DNA of 64,000 nucleotides from Nitratireductor alexandrii (lineage in GTDB: Bacteria > Pseudomonadota > Alphaproteobacteria > Rhizobiales > Rhizobiaceae): contig NZ_RBVY01000002.1 in assembly GCF_004000215.1 (NCBI RefSeq), positions 310,001-374,000 on the forward strand, in the 5' to 3' direction. Positions 1-8,682 of this stretch are shown here, piece after piece; positions within the stretch are counted from its first letter, which is position 1, and every line of letters begins with the position of its first letter. A program made the translations under genes and the position numbers. The notes under the pieces are model-generated. The model ran no database searches. It worked only from the letters and a program-made list of their open reading frames with translations, and was not told the DNA's origin.

Positions 1-1
1 G

Positions 2-457
2 CTCGGCATTTCCTGGCACGTGATGGCGATGTTCGCGCCGAGCTTTTTTACCGGCCGGCTGATCGCCCGCTTCGGCAAGGAGGCCATCGTGGCGACCGGT
101 CTGATCCTGCTCGTCGGCTGCGCCGTCGTGGCCCTGTCCGGCATCGCGCTGTGGCAGTTCTGGAGCGCACTGATCCTGCTCGGCGTGGGCTGGAATTTCG
201 GCTTTATCGGCGCCACCGCGATGGTCTCGGAGACCTATACCGACGCTGAGAAGGGCAAGGTCCAGGGCGTCCACGATTTTCTTTTGTTCGGCTCCGTCGC
301 CTTCGCCTCGCTGATGTCGGGCCAGGTCTACAACGCCTGGGGATGGGACATGCTCAACTGGATCATCTTCCCGGTCGTGTTCGTGTGTATCGCCGCGCTC
401 GTCGTGCTCGGCCTGTCCGCGCGGCGCATTCGTGGCGAAAGCGGGGCAAAACTCTAA
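2..457 (+). CDS. MFS transporter, C-terminal part (5' end outside window)
   Basis: The reading frame is already open at the window edge and ends at a TAA. The 151 visible residues are the last third of a major facilitator transporter. They start with a helix ending in HVMAMFAPSFF, then the polar loop GRLIARFGKE, then four further hydrophobic helices joined by short loops (one contains TYTDAEKGKVQG). This is the usual C-terminal layout of the 12-helix inner-membrane carriers. The substrate cannot be told. A candidate promoter for the next gene begins 8 bases after its stop. Confidence 0.85.
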   Translation, partial: LGISWHVMAMFAPSFFTGRLIARFGKEAIVATGLILLVGCAVVALSGIALWQFWSALILLGVGWNFGFIGATAMVSETYTDAEKGKVQGVHDFLLFGSVAFASLMSGQVYNAWGWDMLNWIIFPVVFVCIAALVVLGLSARRIRGESGAKL

Positions 458-464
458 CAAAACC

Positions 465-493
465 TTGACGTTGCCCTGGCCGTTTCGCATAAG
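465..493 (+). promoter_or_regulatory. Candidate sigma-70 promoter of hppA
   Basis: TTGACG at 465-470 and CATAAG at 488-493 are separated by exactly 17 bases and lie about 100 bases before the hppA start. The -35 box fits the alphaproteobacterial CTTGAC form; the -10 box matches four of six consensus bases. Confidence 0.45.
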
Positions 494-593
494 CCGCGGC
501 GACTGGTCGGAATCCGCCATGTCTCGGCGGTGACCGATCTTCCTTCAACGGCCCAGGGAGGGGTTTTCTGGGCCAAACTCGAGGAAATTGGCA

Positions 594-2732
594 ATGACAA
601 TACTGTATGTGGTCATCGCCTGCGGCCTTCTCTCTGTCCTTTACGCCATCTGGGCGACGCAATCGGTCCTTGCGGCCGATCAGGGCAATGAGCGCATGCA
701 GGAAATCGCCGGCGCTATTCGGGAGGGGGCGCAGGCTTATCTGAACAGGCAGTACACCACCATCGCAATCGTCGGTGTCGTCGTGTTCCTGCTGGCCTGG
801 TGGCTGCTGTCGGGCGCGGCCGCGGTCGGTTTCCTGATCGGCGCGATCTTGTCGGGTGCCGCAGGCTTCATCGGCATGCACGTGTCGGTCCGTGCCAATG
901 TGCGCACAGCACAGGCGGCCTCCAACAGCCTGGCGGCCGGTCTCGACATCGCGTTCAAGTCCGGTGCCATCACCGGCATGCTCGTCGCCGGCCTCGCGCT
1001 GCTCGGCGTCGCCGTCTATTATTACGTGCTGATCGGCCCGATGGGCCACGCGCCGTCCGACCGCGCCGTCATCGACGCCCTGGTCTCGCTCGGCTTCGGC
1101 GCCTCGCTGATCTCGATCTTCGCCCGGCTCGGCGGCGGCATCTTCACCAAGGGTGCGGATGTCGGCGGCGATCTCGTCGGCAAGGTCGAAGCCGGCATCC
1201 CGGAGGACGATCCGCGCAACCCGGCCACCATCGCCGACAATGTCGGCGACAATGTCGGTGACTGTGCCGGCATGGCCGCCGACCTGTTCGAGACCTACGC
1301 GGTGACGGTCGTCGCCACCATGGTGCTCGGCGCCATCTTCTTCGGCGGCACCGAGGTTCTGGGCAGCGTCATGCTTTATCCGCTGGCGATCTGCGGCGCG
1401 TGCATCATCACCTCGGTGGTCGGCACGTTCTTCGTCAAGCTCGGCGCCAACGGCTCGATCATGGGCGCGCTCTACAAGGGCCTGATCGTGACCGGCATCT
1501 TGACCGTCATCGGCATTGGCGCGGCGACCTCGCTGACCATCGGCTGGGGCGACCTTGCGCTTGCCAACGGCACCACCGTCAACGGCACCAACCTGTTCGT
1601 GTGCGGCGTCGTCGGCCTGGTCGTGACCGGGCTGATCGTGGTGATCACCGAATATTACACCGGCACCAACAAGCGCCCGGTCAACTCGATCGCGCAGGCG
1701 TCGGTCACCGGCCACGGCACAAACGTCATCCAGGGGCTGGCCGTCTCGCTCGAGGCGACAGCCCTGCCGGCGATCGTCATCATCGCCGGCATCATCTCCA
1801 CCTTCCAGCTCGCCGGCCTGTTCGGCACCGCGATCGCGGTCACCACCATGCTCGGCCTCGCCGGCATGATCGTCGCGCTCGACGCTTTCGGCCCGGTCAC
1901 CGACAATGCCGGCGGCATTGCCGAAATGTCGGATTTGCCGCCGGAAGTGCGCCAGACCACCGACGCGCTCGACGCGGTTGGCAACACCACCAAGGCGGTC
2001 ACCAAGGGCTATGCGATCGGCTCGGCCGGTCTCGGCGCCCTGGTGCTGTTTGCGGCCTATTCCTACGATCTGGAATATTTCGCCGCCAACAGCGCGACCT
2101 TCCCCTATTTCGCCGATATGGGCGACGTCTCGTTCTCGCTGTCCAACCCCTATGTGGTGGCCGGCCTGATCTTCGGCGGCCTGATCCCCTACCTGTTCGG
2201 CGGTATCGCCATGACGGCCGTCGGTCGCGCGGCGGGCTCGATCGTGGAGGAGGTGCGTCGGCAGTTCCGCGACGATCCGGGCATCATGAAAGGCACGTCC
2301 AAGCCGAACTATGCGCGTGCCGTCGATCTGCTCACCAAGGCGGCGATCAAGGAAATGATCATCCCGTCCCTGTTGCCGGTTCTGGCGCCGCTGGTGGTCT
2401 ATTTCGGCGTCTACCTGATCTCCGGCTCCAAGGCTTCCGCCTTCGCCGCGCTCGGTGCGTCGCTGTTGGGCGTCATCGTCAATGGCCTGTTCGTCGCGAT
2501 TTCGATGACGTCCGGCGGCGGTGCGTGGGACAACGCCAAGAAGAGCTTCGAGGACGGCTTCGTCGACAAGGACGGCGTCAAGCACGAAAAGGGCTCCGAC
2601 GCGCACAAAGCCTCCGTCACCGGCGACACGGTGGGCGATCCCTACAAGGACACGGCCGGTCCGGCCGTCAACCCGGCCATCAAGATCACCAACATCGTCG
2701 CCCTGCTGCTGCTCGCCGTCCTGGCGCACTGA
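594..2732 (+). CDS. hppA: Membrane-bound proton-translocating pyrophosphatase (K+-insensitive)
   Basis: Hydrolyses pyrophosphate and pumps protons across the inner membrane. The 712-residue protein is almost all transmembrane helix, as usual for the family. It carries the pyrophosphate-site motif [11 protein letters not shown] (around residue 188) and the acidic repeats [11 protein letters not shown], and near the C-terminus [14 protein letters not shown]. The sequence [10 protein letters not shown] has lysine at residue 467, where K+-dependent enzymes carry alanine, so this should be the K+-independent class. ATG 594 is preferred over an upstream TTG at 588 because GAGGAA at 581-586 sits at normal distance from it. 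A strong terminator follows. Confidence 0.97.
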   Translation: MTILYVVIACGLLSVLYAIWATQSVLAADQGNERMQEIAGAIREGAQAYLNRQYTTIAIVGVVVFLLAWWLLSGAAAVGFLIGAILSGAAGFIGMHVSVRANVRTAQAASNSLAAGLDIAFKSGAITGMLVAGLALLGVAVYYYVLIGPMGHAPSDRAVIDALVSLGFGASLISIFARLGGGIFTKGADVGGDLVGKVEAGIPEDDPRNPATIADNVGDNVGDCAGMAADLFETYAVTVVATMVLGAIFFGGTEVLGSVMLYPLAICGACIITSVVGTFFVKLGANGSIMGALYKGLIVTGILTVIGIGAATSLTIGWGDLALANGTTVNGTNLFVCGVVGLVVTGLIVVITEYYTGTNKRPVNSIAQASVTGHGTNVIQGLAVSLEATALPAIVIIAGIISTFQLAGLFGTAIAVTTMLGLAGMIVALDAFGPVTDNAGGIAEMSDLPPEVRQTTDALDAVGNTTKAVTKGYAIGSAGLGALVLFAAYSYDLEYFAANSATFPYFADMGDVSFSLSNPYVVAGLIFGGLIPYLFGGIAMTAVGRAAGSIVEEVRRQFRDDPGIMKGTSKPNYARAVDLLTKAAIKEMIIPSLLPVLAPLVVYFGVYLISGSKASAFAALGASLLGVIVNGLFVAISMTSGGGAWDNAKKSFEDGFVDKDGVKHEKGSDAHKASVTGDTVGDPYKDTAGPAVNPAIKITNIVALLLLAVLAH

Positions 2733-2755
2733 CAGCAGACAAGCGACATCAAGCA

Positions 2756-2787
2756 AAAACCCCGCGGGAGCGATCCCGCGGGGTTTT
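2756..2787. terminator. Bidirectional intrinsic terminator between hppA and bamE
   Basis: A perfect hairpin: arm 2760-2769, loop GCGA 2770-2773, arm 2774-2783, flanked by AAAA (2756-2759) and TTTT (2784-2787). The A and T runs make it work in both directions, which suits the two convergent genes. Confidence 0.9.
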
Positions 2788-2836
2788 CGTTTGGTTTGGC
2801 GGTCCGGCTTTGGCTGCCGTCGACCCGGGTTCGGGA

Positions 2837-3361
2837 TTAGCCCGGCGGGCCGCCGAACGGACCGTTGGGCGGCGGCTTGCCGCTGCCGAGGCCGGACAGG
2901 AGACGTCCGACGAACGTGTGGTCCTTGCCGCCGGTCGGCGTGGTCCTGGACACGAAGTCGAACACCTTGCCGTCCTGCAGCCCGTAATTGGACAGGCTCG
3001 CCACGCGGCCGTCATCGCCGAAATAGACGGCCAGAACCCGCTGGTCGACCAGGCGCGGGCGCATGAAGGCGACCGGGCGCACCCGCTTTTGCGAGATGTA
3101 ATAAAAAACCTCGTTGTCGAACGTCGCCGTGGTTGAGGGCGTGCCGAGCGCCAGCAACACCTGCTCGCGGCTGGAGCCGGCCGGCACCAGCTCGAGCGCC
3201 TCCTCGTCGACCACATAGCCCTGGGTGAGGGTTTCGCGCGGATTCAGGGTCTGGGCGGCGTTGCAGCCGGCAAGCGGCAGGATTCCGGCCGCCAGGGCGG
3301 CAAGGAGGTAGCGCCGGCGTTTGTCCCCATTGAAATTGACTGGAAGCAACGACATCTCCAT
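2837..3361 (-). CDS. bamE: Outer membrane protein assembly factor BamE (SmpA/OmlA lipoprotein)
   Basis: Lipoprotein of the BAM complex, which inserts beta-barrel proteins in the outer membrane. The 174-residue product has a basic start, a hydrophobic stretch and a lipobox ending LAGC near residue 33. The SmpA/OmlA domain follows: GYVVDEEALELVPAGSSREQ, then LGTPSTTATFDNEVFYYI. The proline/glycine-rich tail (GSGKPPPNGPFGG) is extra and common in alphaproteobacterial forms. A second ATG two codons downstream could be the true start. It is divergent from the cytochrome chaperone gene and converges on hppA. Confidence 0.9.
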   Translation of the reverse strand: MEMSLLPVNFNGDKRRRYLLAALAAGILPLAGCNAAQTLNPRETLTQGYVVDEEALELVPAGSSREQVLLALGTPSTTATFDNEVFYYISQKRVRPVAFMRPRLVDQRVLAVYFGDDGRVASLSNYGLQDGKVFDFVSRTTPTGGKDHTFVGRLLSGLGSGKPPPNGPFGGPPG

Positions 3362-3465
3362 GAAAGACGCTTCGCGACTTGCGCCGCAGCGCGAACTCGG
3401 TAAACCAGCTTACACGCCGATGCAACAGGCCCACTCTCGTGAGGCGGACCAGGGAGTGATCCGGC

Positions 3466-4020
3466 ATGCTCAAACAACTACTCGGCCTCGCCCCGAAACC
3501 GAACCAGGCCGTGGTCGAAAAACTCTACCGGCAAATCGTGGCGGCGGCGCGGCAGCCGGTTCCTTATGAAAGCTGGTCGGTGCCCGATACGCCGCTCGGC
3601 CGCTTCGAGATGCTGTCCCTGCATGTTTTTTTGCTGATGCACCGGGCGCGGCCGGACGGCGCGCCGCTGTCGGAACTGGTGCAGGATCTGACCGACGAGT
3701 TCTTCCGCGACGTCGACCATTCGCTACGGGAACTCGGCATCGGTGACCTGGGCATTGCCAAGCGCGTGAAAAAACTGGCGCGCATGTTCTACGGCCGCGC
3801 CGGCGCCTATGGCGAGGCGATCGAGTCGGGCGACCGGAGCGCACTTGCGGCCGCGCTGGCGCGCAATATCCGGCCCGACATTGCCGAGTGGCAGGGCGCC
3901 GCGCCGCTGGCCGATTATGTGATGGCCGCGCATCTGGCACTGGCCGGCCAGGACAGCGAAAGCCTGCTGCGCGGCGAGATCGCCTTCCCGACGGCCGCGG
4001 AGCGCAAGACCGAGGCGTGA
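3466..4020 (+). CDS. Ubiquinol-cytochrome c chaperone family protein (CBP3-like)
   Basis: The 184-residue protein matches the CBP3 / ubiquinol-cytochrome c chaperone family, which helps assemble the cytochrome bc1 complex. Recognisable stretches are PYESWSVPDTPLGRFEML, LHVFLLMHRAR, the region DEFFRDVDHSLRELGIGDLG and KRVKKLARMFYGR. Length is normal. The next gene (DUF177) starts five bases after its stop, so the two are almost certainly co-transcribed; the same pair precedes plsX in many Rhizobiales. Confidence 0.9.
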   Translation: MLKQLLGLAPKPNQAVVEKLYRQIVAAARQPVPYESWSVPDTPLGRFEMLSLHVFLLMHRARPDGAPLSELVQDLTDEFFRDVDHSLRELGIGDLGIAKRVKKLARMFYGRAGAYGEAIESGDRSALAAALARNIRPDIAEWQGAAPLADYVMAAHLALAGQDSESLLRGEIAFPTAAERKTEA

Positions 4021-4024
4021 GACG

Positions 4025-4579
4025 ATGACGGACAGTGTCGAAAGCCCGCTCTCCTTTCGGGTCAACATCCGTACGCTGCCGCGCAAGGGCATGCCGGTTT
4101 CGATCGTTGCCGATGGGGATCAAAAGGCGGCCCTGGCCGTCACCCACGGCCTGCAGGCGGTGCGCGATTTTCGCGCGATGCTGAACGTATCGGCCTGGCG
4201 CGCTGACGGCGTGCGGGTGGTCGGCACCGTTTCGGCCGACATCGTGCAGACCTGCGTGGTGACGCTTGAGCCGCTTGAGGCTCGGGTGGAGGAAGCGCTT
4301 GAGGCGCTGTTCGTGCCCGAAACCTCGCGCCTGGCCCGGCCGGCGCTGTCGGCGGAGGGCGAAATCCTCCTCGACCCGGAGGGCCAGGACGCGCCGGAGA
4401 CGTTTTCGGGCGATTCGATCGATGTCGGTGCGCTTGCCGAACAATATTTCGCGCTCGGCCTCGATCCTTACCCGCGCTGCGAGAACGCGCCGATGTCGCA
4501 GATTGCCGAAGGCCCGTCGGGTTCCCAGGAGCAGGAATCGCCCTTCGCGAAATTGCTTTCCTTGAAGCGCAAAAGCTGA
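4025..4579 (+). CDS. DUF177 (YceD-like) domain protein
   Basis: A 184-residue soluble protein of the DUF177/YceD family, known from its constant position beside rpmF, plsX and fabH and linked to 23S rRNA accumulation in other bacteria. The family signature is visible in the middle (IVQTCVVTLEPLEARVEE) and near the C-terminus (LDPYPRCENAPM), including both cysteines. Here rpmF does not lie between it and plsX, as is usual in alphaproteobacteria. Exact molecular function is unknown. Confidence 0.85.
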   Translation: MTDSVESPLSFRVNIRTLPRKGMPVSIVADGDQKAALAVTHGLQAVRDFRAMLNVSAWRADGVRVVGTVSADIVQTCVVTLEPLEARVEEALEALFVPETSRLARPALSAEGEILLDPEGQDAPETFSGDSIDVGALAEQYFALGLDPYPRCENAPMSQIAEGPSGSQEQESPFAKLLSLKRKS

Positions 4580-4687
4580 CAACTGTGCGCTTTGTTCCGG
4601 CGAATCCGGTTGTGCCGGCTTTCAAAAGCGCTATTTTCGCCGGGCTTTCGGAGGTTCGACCATCGTCAGATATGAGATGAGACAGGC

Positions 4688-5752
4688 GTGATCAGGATAT
4701 CCATTGACGCCATGGGCGGCGACCACGGACCGTCCGTCATCATTCCGGGCATCCAAAAGGTGGTCGAGCGGCGCCCCGACGCGCGTTTCATGCTGTTCGG
4801 GCGTGAGGACGCCGTGGTTCCCGTCCTGGACAAACATCCGCGCGTGCGCGCGGTTTCGGATTTCGTGCACTGCGAGGTCGCCGTGCGCATGGACGACAAG
4901 CCGAGCCAGGCGCTGCGCCAGGGACGGTGGAAGTCCTCGATGTGGAAGGCGATCGAAGCCGTCAAGAAGGGCGAGGCCGACGTGTGCGTGTCGGCCGGCA
5001 ATACCGGCGCGCTGATGGCCATGTCGAAATTCTGCCTGCGCACCATGGCCGACATCGAACGCCCTGCGATCGCCGCCATCTGGCCGACCGTTCGCGGCGA
5101 AAGCATCGTGCTCGACGTCGGCGCCACCATTGGCGCCGATGCCCATCAACTGATCGATTTTTCGATCTTGGGCGCGGCGATGGCGCGCGCCTTGTTCGAT
5201 CTCGAGCGGCCGACCATCGGCCTGCTCAATGTCGGCGTCGAGGAGATCAAGGGGCAGGAAGACGTGCGCGAAGCGGGCCGGCTGTTGCGCGAGGCTGATC
5301 TCAGGACGATGGATTATCACGGGTTCGTCGAAGGCGATGATATCGGAAAAGGCTCCGTGGACGTCGTCGTCACCGAAGGCTTCGCCGGCAACATCGCCCT
5401 GAAATCGGCCGAGGGTACGGCCAAGCAGTTGGCCGAATATCTGCGCAGCGCCATGAGCCGCACGCTTTTCGCCAGGATCGGTTATGTTTTCGCGCGCTCC
5501 GCCTTTCAGCGCCTGCGTGAGAAAATGGATGTCCGCAAGATCAATGGCGGCGTGTTCCTGGGGCTGAACGGCATCGTCGTCAAAAGCCATGGCGGCACTG
5601 ACGATGAGGGTTTCGCCGCCGCCGTGGAACTCGGTTACGATATGGCGCGCAACGGCCTGATCGAGAAGATCAGGGCCGATCTCGACCTTTTTCATTCTCA
5701 GCGGTCGGCCGGCGAGCGCGCGGGCAAACAAACCGCCACGGGCGATATTTAG
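4688..5752 (+). CDS. plsX: Phosphate acyltransferase PlsX
   Basis: Makes acyl-phosphate from acyl-ACP, the first step of phospholipid synthesis through the PlsX/PlsY route. The 354 residues start [16 protein letters not shown], the family hallmark, and contain [14 protein letters not shown] and [15 protein letters not shown]. The start codon is GTG. The gene is followed after 10 bases by fabH, the usual lipid-synthesis pair. Confidence 0.97.
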   Translation: MIRISIDAMGGDHGPSVIIPGIQKVVERRPDARFMLFGREDAVVPVLDKHPRVRAVSDFVHCEVAVRMDDKPSQALRQGRWKSSMWKAIEAVKKGEADVCVSAGNTGALMAMSKFCLRTMADIERPAIAAIWPTVRGESIVLDVGATIGADAHQLIDFSILGAAMARALFDLERPTIGLLNVGVEEIKGQEDVREAGRLLREADLRTMDYHGFVEGDDIGKGSVDVVVTEGFAGNIALKSAEGTAKQLAEYLRSAMSRTLFARIGYVFARSAFQRLREKMDVRKINGGVFLGLNGIVVKSHGGTDDEGFAAAVELGYDMARNGLIEKIRADLDLFHSQRSAGERAGKQTATGDI

Positions 5753-5762
5753 GAATACAGGA

Positions 5763-6734
5763 ATGATACGATCAGTCGTGCGCGGCGTCGGAACCGCATT
5801 GCCTCGGCGTGTCATGCGCAACGCCGACTTCGAGGGCATGGTCGAGACCTCCGACGAGTGGATCGTCCAGCGCACCGGCATTCGTCAGCGCCATATCGCC
5901 TCAGACGACGAGACCACGGCCTCTCTCGGCGAGGCGGCGGCGCGCAACGCGCTCGCCGCTGCCGGCATGACGCCCGACGACATCGATCTGATCGTGCTGG
6001 CGACGTCGACGCCCAACCACACCTTTCCCGCGACCGCCGTCGAGATCCAGGAGCGCCTGGGCATGCATCACGGCTTCGCCTTCGATCAGCAGGCCGTGTG
6101 CTCGGGCTTCGTCTATGCCATGACGACGGCCGACCTCTATATCCGCGGCGGGCAGGCGAGGCGGGTTCTCGTCATCGGGTCCGAGACCTTTTCGCGGATT
6201 CTCGACTGGAGCGACCGCACCACCTGCGTCCTGTTCGGCGACGGTGCCGGCGCGGTGGTCCTGGAAGCGACGGAGGGGCAGGGCACGGTGGCCGACCGCG
6301 GCATCCTGGCCGCAAGCCTTAGGTCTGACGGCGCACACAAGGACAAGCTCTATGTCGATGGCGGGCCGTCCTCCACCGGCACGGTCGGCCATCTGCGCAT
6401 GCAGGGACGCGAGGTCTTCAAGCATGCCGTGGCCATGATCACCGACGTCGTCGAAGCGACCTTCGCCGCCGGCGGCGTGAGCGCGGACGATCTCGACTGG
6501 TTCGTTCCCCATCAGGCCAACAAGCGCATCATCGACGCCTCGGCCAAGAAGCTGGGCATCGCCGAGGACAAGGTGGTGACCACGGTCCATCTGCACGGCA
6601 ACACCTCGGCGGCCTCCGTGCCGCTCGCTTTGGGTTGCGCGGTGGGCGACGGGCGGATTCGCCAGGGTGACCTGGTCCTGCTCGAGGCGATGGGCGGCGG
6701 ATTCACCTGGGGCGCGGTGCTGCTACGATGGTAG
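5763..6734 (+). CDS. fabH: Beta-ketoacyl-ACP synthase III
   Basis: Starts fatty acid synthesis by condensing acetyl-CoA with malonyl-ACP. The thiolase-fold protein has 323 residues and all three catalytic residues: Cys113 in QQAVCSGF, His250 in VPHQANKRI and Asn280 in LHGNTSAAS. The C-terminal [16 protein letters not shown] is typical. It is read with plsX and is followed by ihfA, a conserved alphaproteobacterial order. Confidence 0.97.
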   Translation: MIRSVVRGVGTALPRRVMRNADFEGMVETSDEWIVQRTGIRQRHIASDDETTASLGEAAARNALAAAGMTPDDIDLIVLATSTPNHTFPATAVEIQERLGMHHGFAFDQQAVCSGFVYAMTTADLYIRGGQARRVLVIGSETFSRILDWSDRTTCVLFGDGAGAVVLEATEGQGTVADRGILAASLRSDGAHKDKLYVDGGPSSTGTVGHLRMQGREVFKHAVAMITDVVEATFAAGGVSADDLDWFVPHQANKRIIDASAKKLGIAEDKVVTTVHLHGNTSAASVPLALGCAVGDGRIRQGDLVLLEAMGGGFTWGAVLLRW

Positions 6735-6758
6735 AGGCGCCGTCGTGCCTGCCGGTTC

Positions 6759-6787
6759 TTGACCTGGGTGCGCTGATTCCCTAACGT
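6759..6787 (+). promoter_or_regulatory. Candidate promoter for ihfA
   Basis: TTGACC at 6759-6764 and TAACGT at 6782-6787 with a 17-base spacer, about 50 bases upstream of the ihfA start and after the fabH stop. The -35 box is good and the -10 box weak. Confidence 0.4.
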
Positions 6788-6837
6788 CCCTTCGGTTTTG
6801 AATAATCTAGCAATTCTGAGCGAGACTGGACGACCGA

Positions 6838-7164
6838 ATGGGGGGAAAGACCATTACGCGCGCCGATCTGGCTGAATCGGTCTACCGCAAAGTGGGGCTG
6901 TCGCGGACCGAATCGGCACAGCTGGTCGAAATGGTGCTCGACGAGATCTGCGACGCGGTGGTGCGCGGCGAGACCGTGAAGCTGTCTTCCTTCGCCACGT
7001 TTCAGGTGCGCGAGAAGAACGAACGGATTGGCCGCAATCCCAAGACCGGCGAGGAAGTACCGATCCTGCCGCGCAAGGTCATGACTTTCAAAGCCTCCAA
7101 TGTGCTCAAGAGCCGCATTCTGCGCGCGCATAAGGCGCTGCGCGTCAAAGGCGAAAAGAAATAA
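6838..7164 (+). CDS. ihfA: Integration host factor subunit alpha
   Basis: A 108-residue DNA-bending protein that pairs with IHF-beta. It shows the HU/IHF fold throughout: [19 protein letters not shown], then the beta-arm segment [20 protein letters not shown] with the Pro at the arm tip that intercalates in DNA. The extra basic C-terminal tail (RVKGEKK) is typical of alphaproteobacteria. It stands between fabH and a merR-type gene, the standard Rhizobiales order. Confidence 0.95.
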   Translation: MGGKTITRADLAESVYRKVGLSRTESAQLVEMVLDEICDAVVRGETVKLSSFATFQVREKNERIGRNPKTGEEVPILPRKVMTFKASNVLKSRILRAHKALRVKGEKK

Positions 7165-7322
7165 AACCGCCGCCGATCGGTTCGGGCCGGATCGCCGTGC
7201 GTCGGCAGTGCCGCGCCCTGGATGGCCGCGCCGAGCATTGGCGCCGGTATGCCGGGACCGCGCAACGGCTTGAATATTTTTGCGCAAACCGCTGAAATAG
7301 GGACCGAATCGGAGGAACGTCC

Positions 7323-7868
7323 TTGCTGGAGCATGCCATGGACAAGAGCCCCGACGCGTTCAGAACCATTAGCGAAGTGGCCGAGGATCTCGACCTGCCG
7401 CAACATGTACTGCGGTTCTGGGAAACCCGCTTCGCCCAGATCAAGCCGATGAAGCGCGGCGGCGGGCGGCGCTATTACCGTCCGCAGGATGTCGATCTGA
7501 TCAAGGGCATCAAGCGCATGCTTTACGATCAGGGATACACGATCAAGGGCGTTCAGAAATTGCTGCGCGAAAACGGCGTCCAGTTCGTGGCCGCCATCGG
7601 CGCCGGCGACCTCGCCGCCGCGGAGGCGATCACCAAGCGCAAGCAGGCCGAGGCACCGGCTCCGGCCGCCCCCAAACCCGCCGACGACGAGATGCTGGTC
7701 GGCGAGCCCAAGGCCAAGCCGAGTCGCCGGTTTTTCGGGCTGGGCAAGGCCGACGAGGAGAGCCCCGTCCAGGGCGAGGGCAGGCTTTCGCGTGACAACC
7801 GGGCGCTCCTGCAGGAGGCGCTGTTCGACCTTCTGGAATGCAAGCGCCTGCTCGATCAGGTGCGCTGA
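7323..7868 (+). CDS. MerR family transcriptional regulator
   Basis: The N-terminal MerR winged helix is clear ([20 protein letters not shown], then WETRF and [19 protein letters not shown]), followed by a charged, alanine/proline-rich linker and a short helical end; no metal-binding cysteines are present. This type sits next to ihfA across the Rhizobiales and its regulon is unknown. The start is ambiguous: TTG 7323 lies seven bases after GGAGG (7311-7315), while ATG 7338 (MDKSPDAF) agrees with the start of the recognisable domain. I give the longer form (181 residues; 176 from the ATG). Confidence 0.9.
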   Translation: MLEHAMDKSPDAFRTISEVAEDLDLPQHVLRFWETRFAQIKPMKRGGGRRYYRPQDVDLIKGIKRMLYDQGYTIKGVQKLLRENGVQFVAAIGAGDLAAAEAITKRKQAEAPAPAAPKPADDEMLVGEPKAKPSRRFFGLGKADEESPVQGEGRLSRDNRALLQEALFDLLECKRLLDQVR

Positions 7869-7883
7869 GGCGATCGTCGCTGA

Positions 7884-7987
7884 GAGCGTTTCCAGGCGAA
7901 GTGGAAGCCGGTTCGCCGTTCGGAAACGCGTCAAACAATAAGGTGGGGCCGCTGTGCGATTCCGTGAACAGCGGATCGATTCTAAAG
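7884..7987. repeat. Composite palindromic intergenic repeat (rhizobial type)
   Basis: Two imperfect palindromes fill the gap after merR. The first has GCGTTTCC (7886-7893) answered by GGAAACGC (7922-7929), with GGCGAA (7895-7900) answered by TTCGCC (7912-7917) inside. The second has CCGCTGT answered by ACAGCGG around 7952-7976. The wording (GAAGTGGAAGCCGGTTCGCC and the GCGTCAAA tail) resembles small mobile-like intergenic elements I know from many Rhizobiales. I see only this copy in the window. Confidence 0.6.
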
Positions 7988-8006
7988 CCTTCGGCGGTTG
8001 GTCCGC

Positions 8007-8372
8007 CTAGCCGTCATTGGCGGCGTTGAGCTCTTCCGGCCGCAGCCCGTGATCCGTCTCTGCCGGGAACACGGTTTGTGAAATGGTCGGCCGCCGTTTG
8101 ACCACGAACGGCTCCATCGCCGTCAGCAGGCGCTGGACGCCCGGCGTGCGCCGGTGCGCGGCCAGTGCCGACCGGTTGGCATAGAGCGCGCTGACGATGA
8201 ACCGGCGGGCGATCGGCCGGCCGTCCTCGTCGATCGGCCGCAAAAGCTCGAAACGCAGGCAGCCCGGTTCGTCGTCGAGCGTGCGACGGGCATGCTCGCC
8301 CATCAGCGCGCAGAATTCGGCTTCGCCGCCCTCGACCGTTTCATATTCGACGATGATGCTGTACGCGCTCAC
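8007..8372 (-). CDS. Antibiotic biosynthesis monooxygenase (ABM) domain protein
   Basis: A 121-residue protein with a single ferredoxin-like ABM domain: SIIVEYETVEGGEAEFCALM, DDEPGCLRFELLRP, RRFIVSALYANRSALAAHR. Family members oxidise quinols or act as small cofactor-free oxygenases; the substrate is not predictable. The start is GTG 8372, because GGGAG lies six to seven bases before it; a longer upstream reading has no such site and no domain match. It lies alone between the repeat element and tRNA-Pro. Confidence 0.75.
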   Translation of the reverse strand: MSAYSIIVEYETVEGGEAEFCALMGEHARRTLDDEPGCLRFELLRPIDEDGRPIARRFIVSALYANRSALAAHRRTPGVQRLLTAMEPFVVKRRPTISQTVFPAETDHGLRPEELNAANDG

Positions 8373-8525
8373 GCTGTGCTCCCGGGCCTGTGCGATGCGA
8401 GCATAGCGCGCACGGCCAAAGGGCCGCAACGCCTGTCCACGAGGCAGCACCACCCCGGCGACAGTGTCACCCATGTCTTAGGTACAGACTGTTACCTATG
8501 TCTCCGGGTCATACACTTAAAAAAA

Positions 8526-8602
<77 letters not shown>

Positions 8603-8682
8603 AACCGGGGCAAGCCTTAAAGGCTCGACCATGCGCGTGCAAGCGAAAAACGGCCGTCGATCGCAGTTGCGCTGGGGAACTC

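Noticed and set aside
363-2756. Long antisense frame over hppA
   Set aside because: Same low-complexity charged composition and no known domain; hppA on the other strand is certain.
8373-8474. Longer N-terminus for the ABM-domain protein
   Set aside because: The extra 34 residues have no domain match, and GTG 8372 has a good ribosome site.
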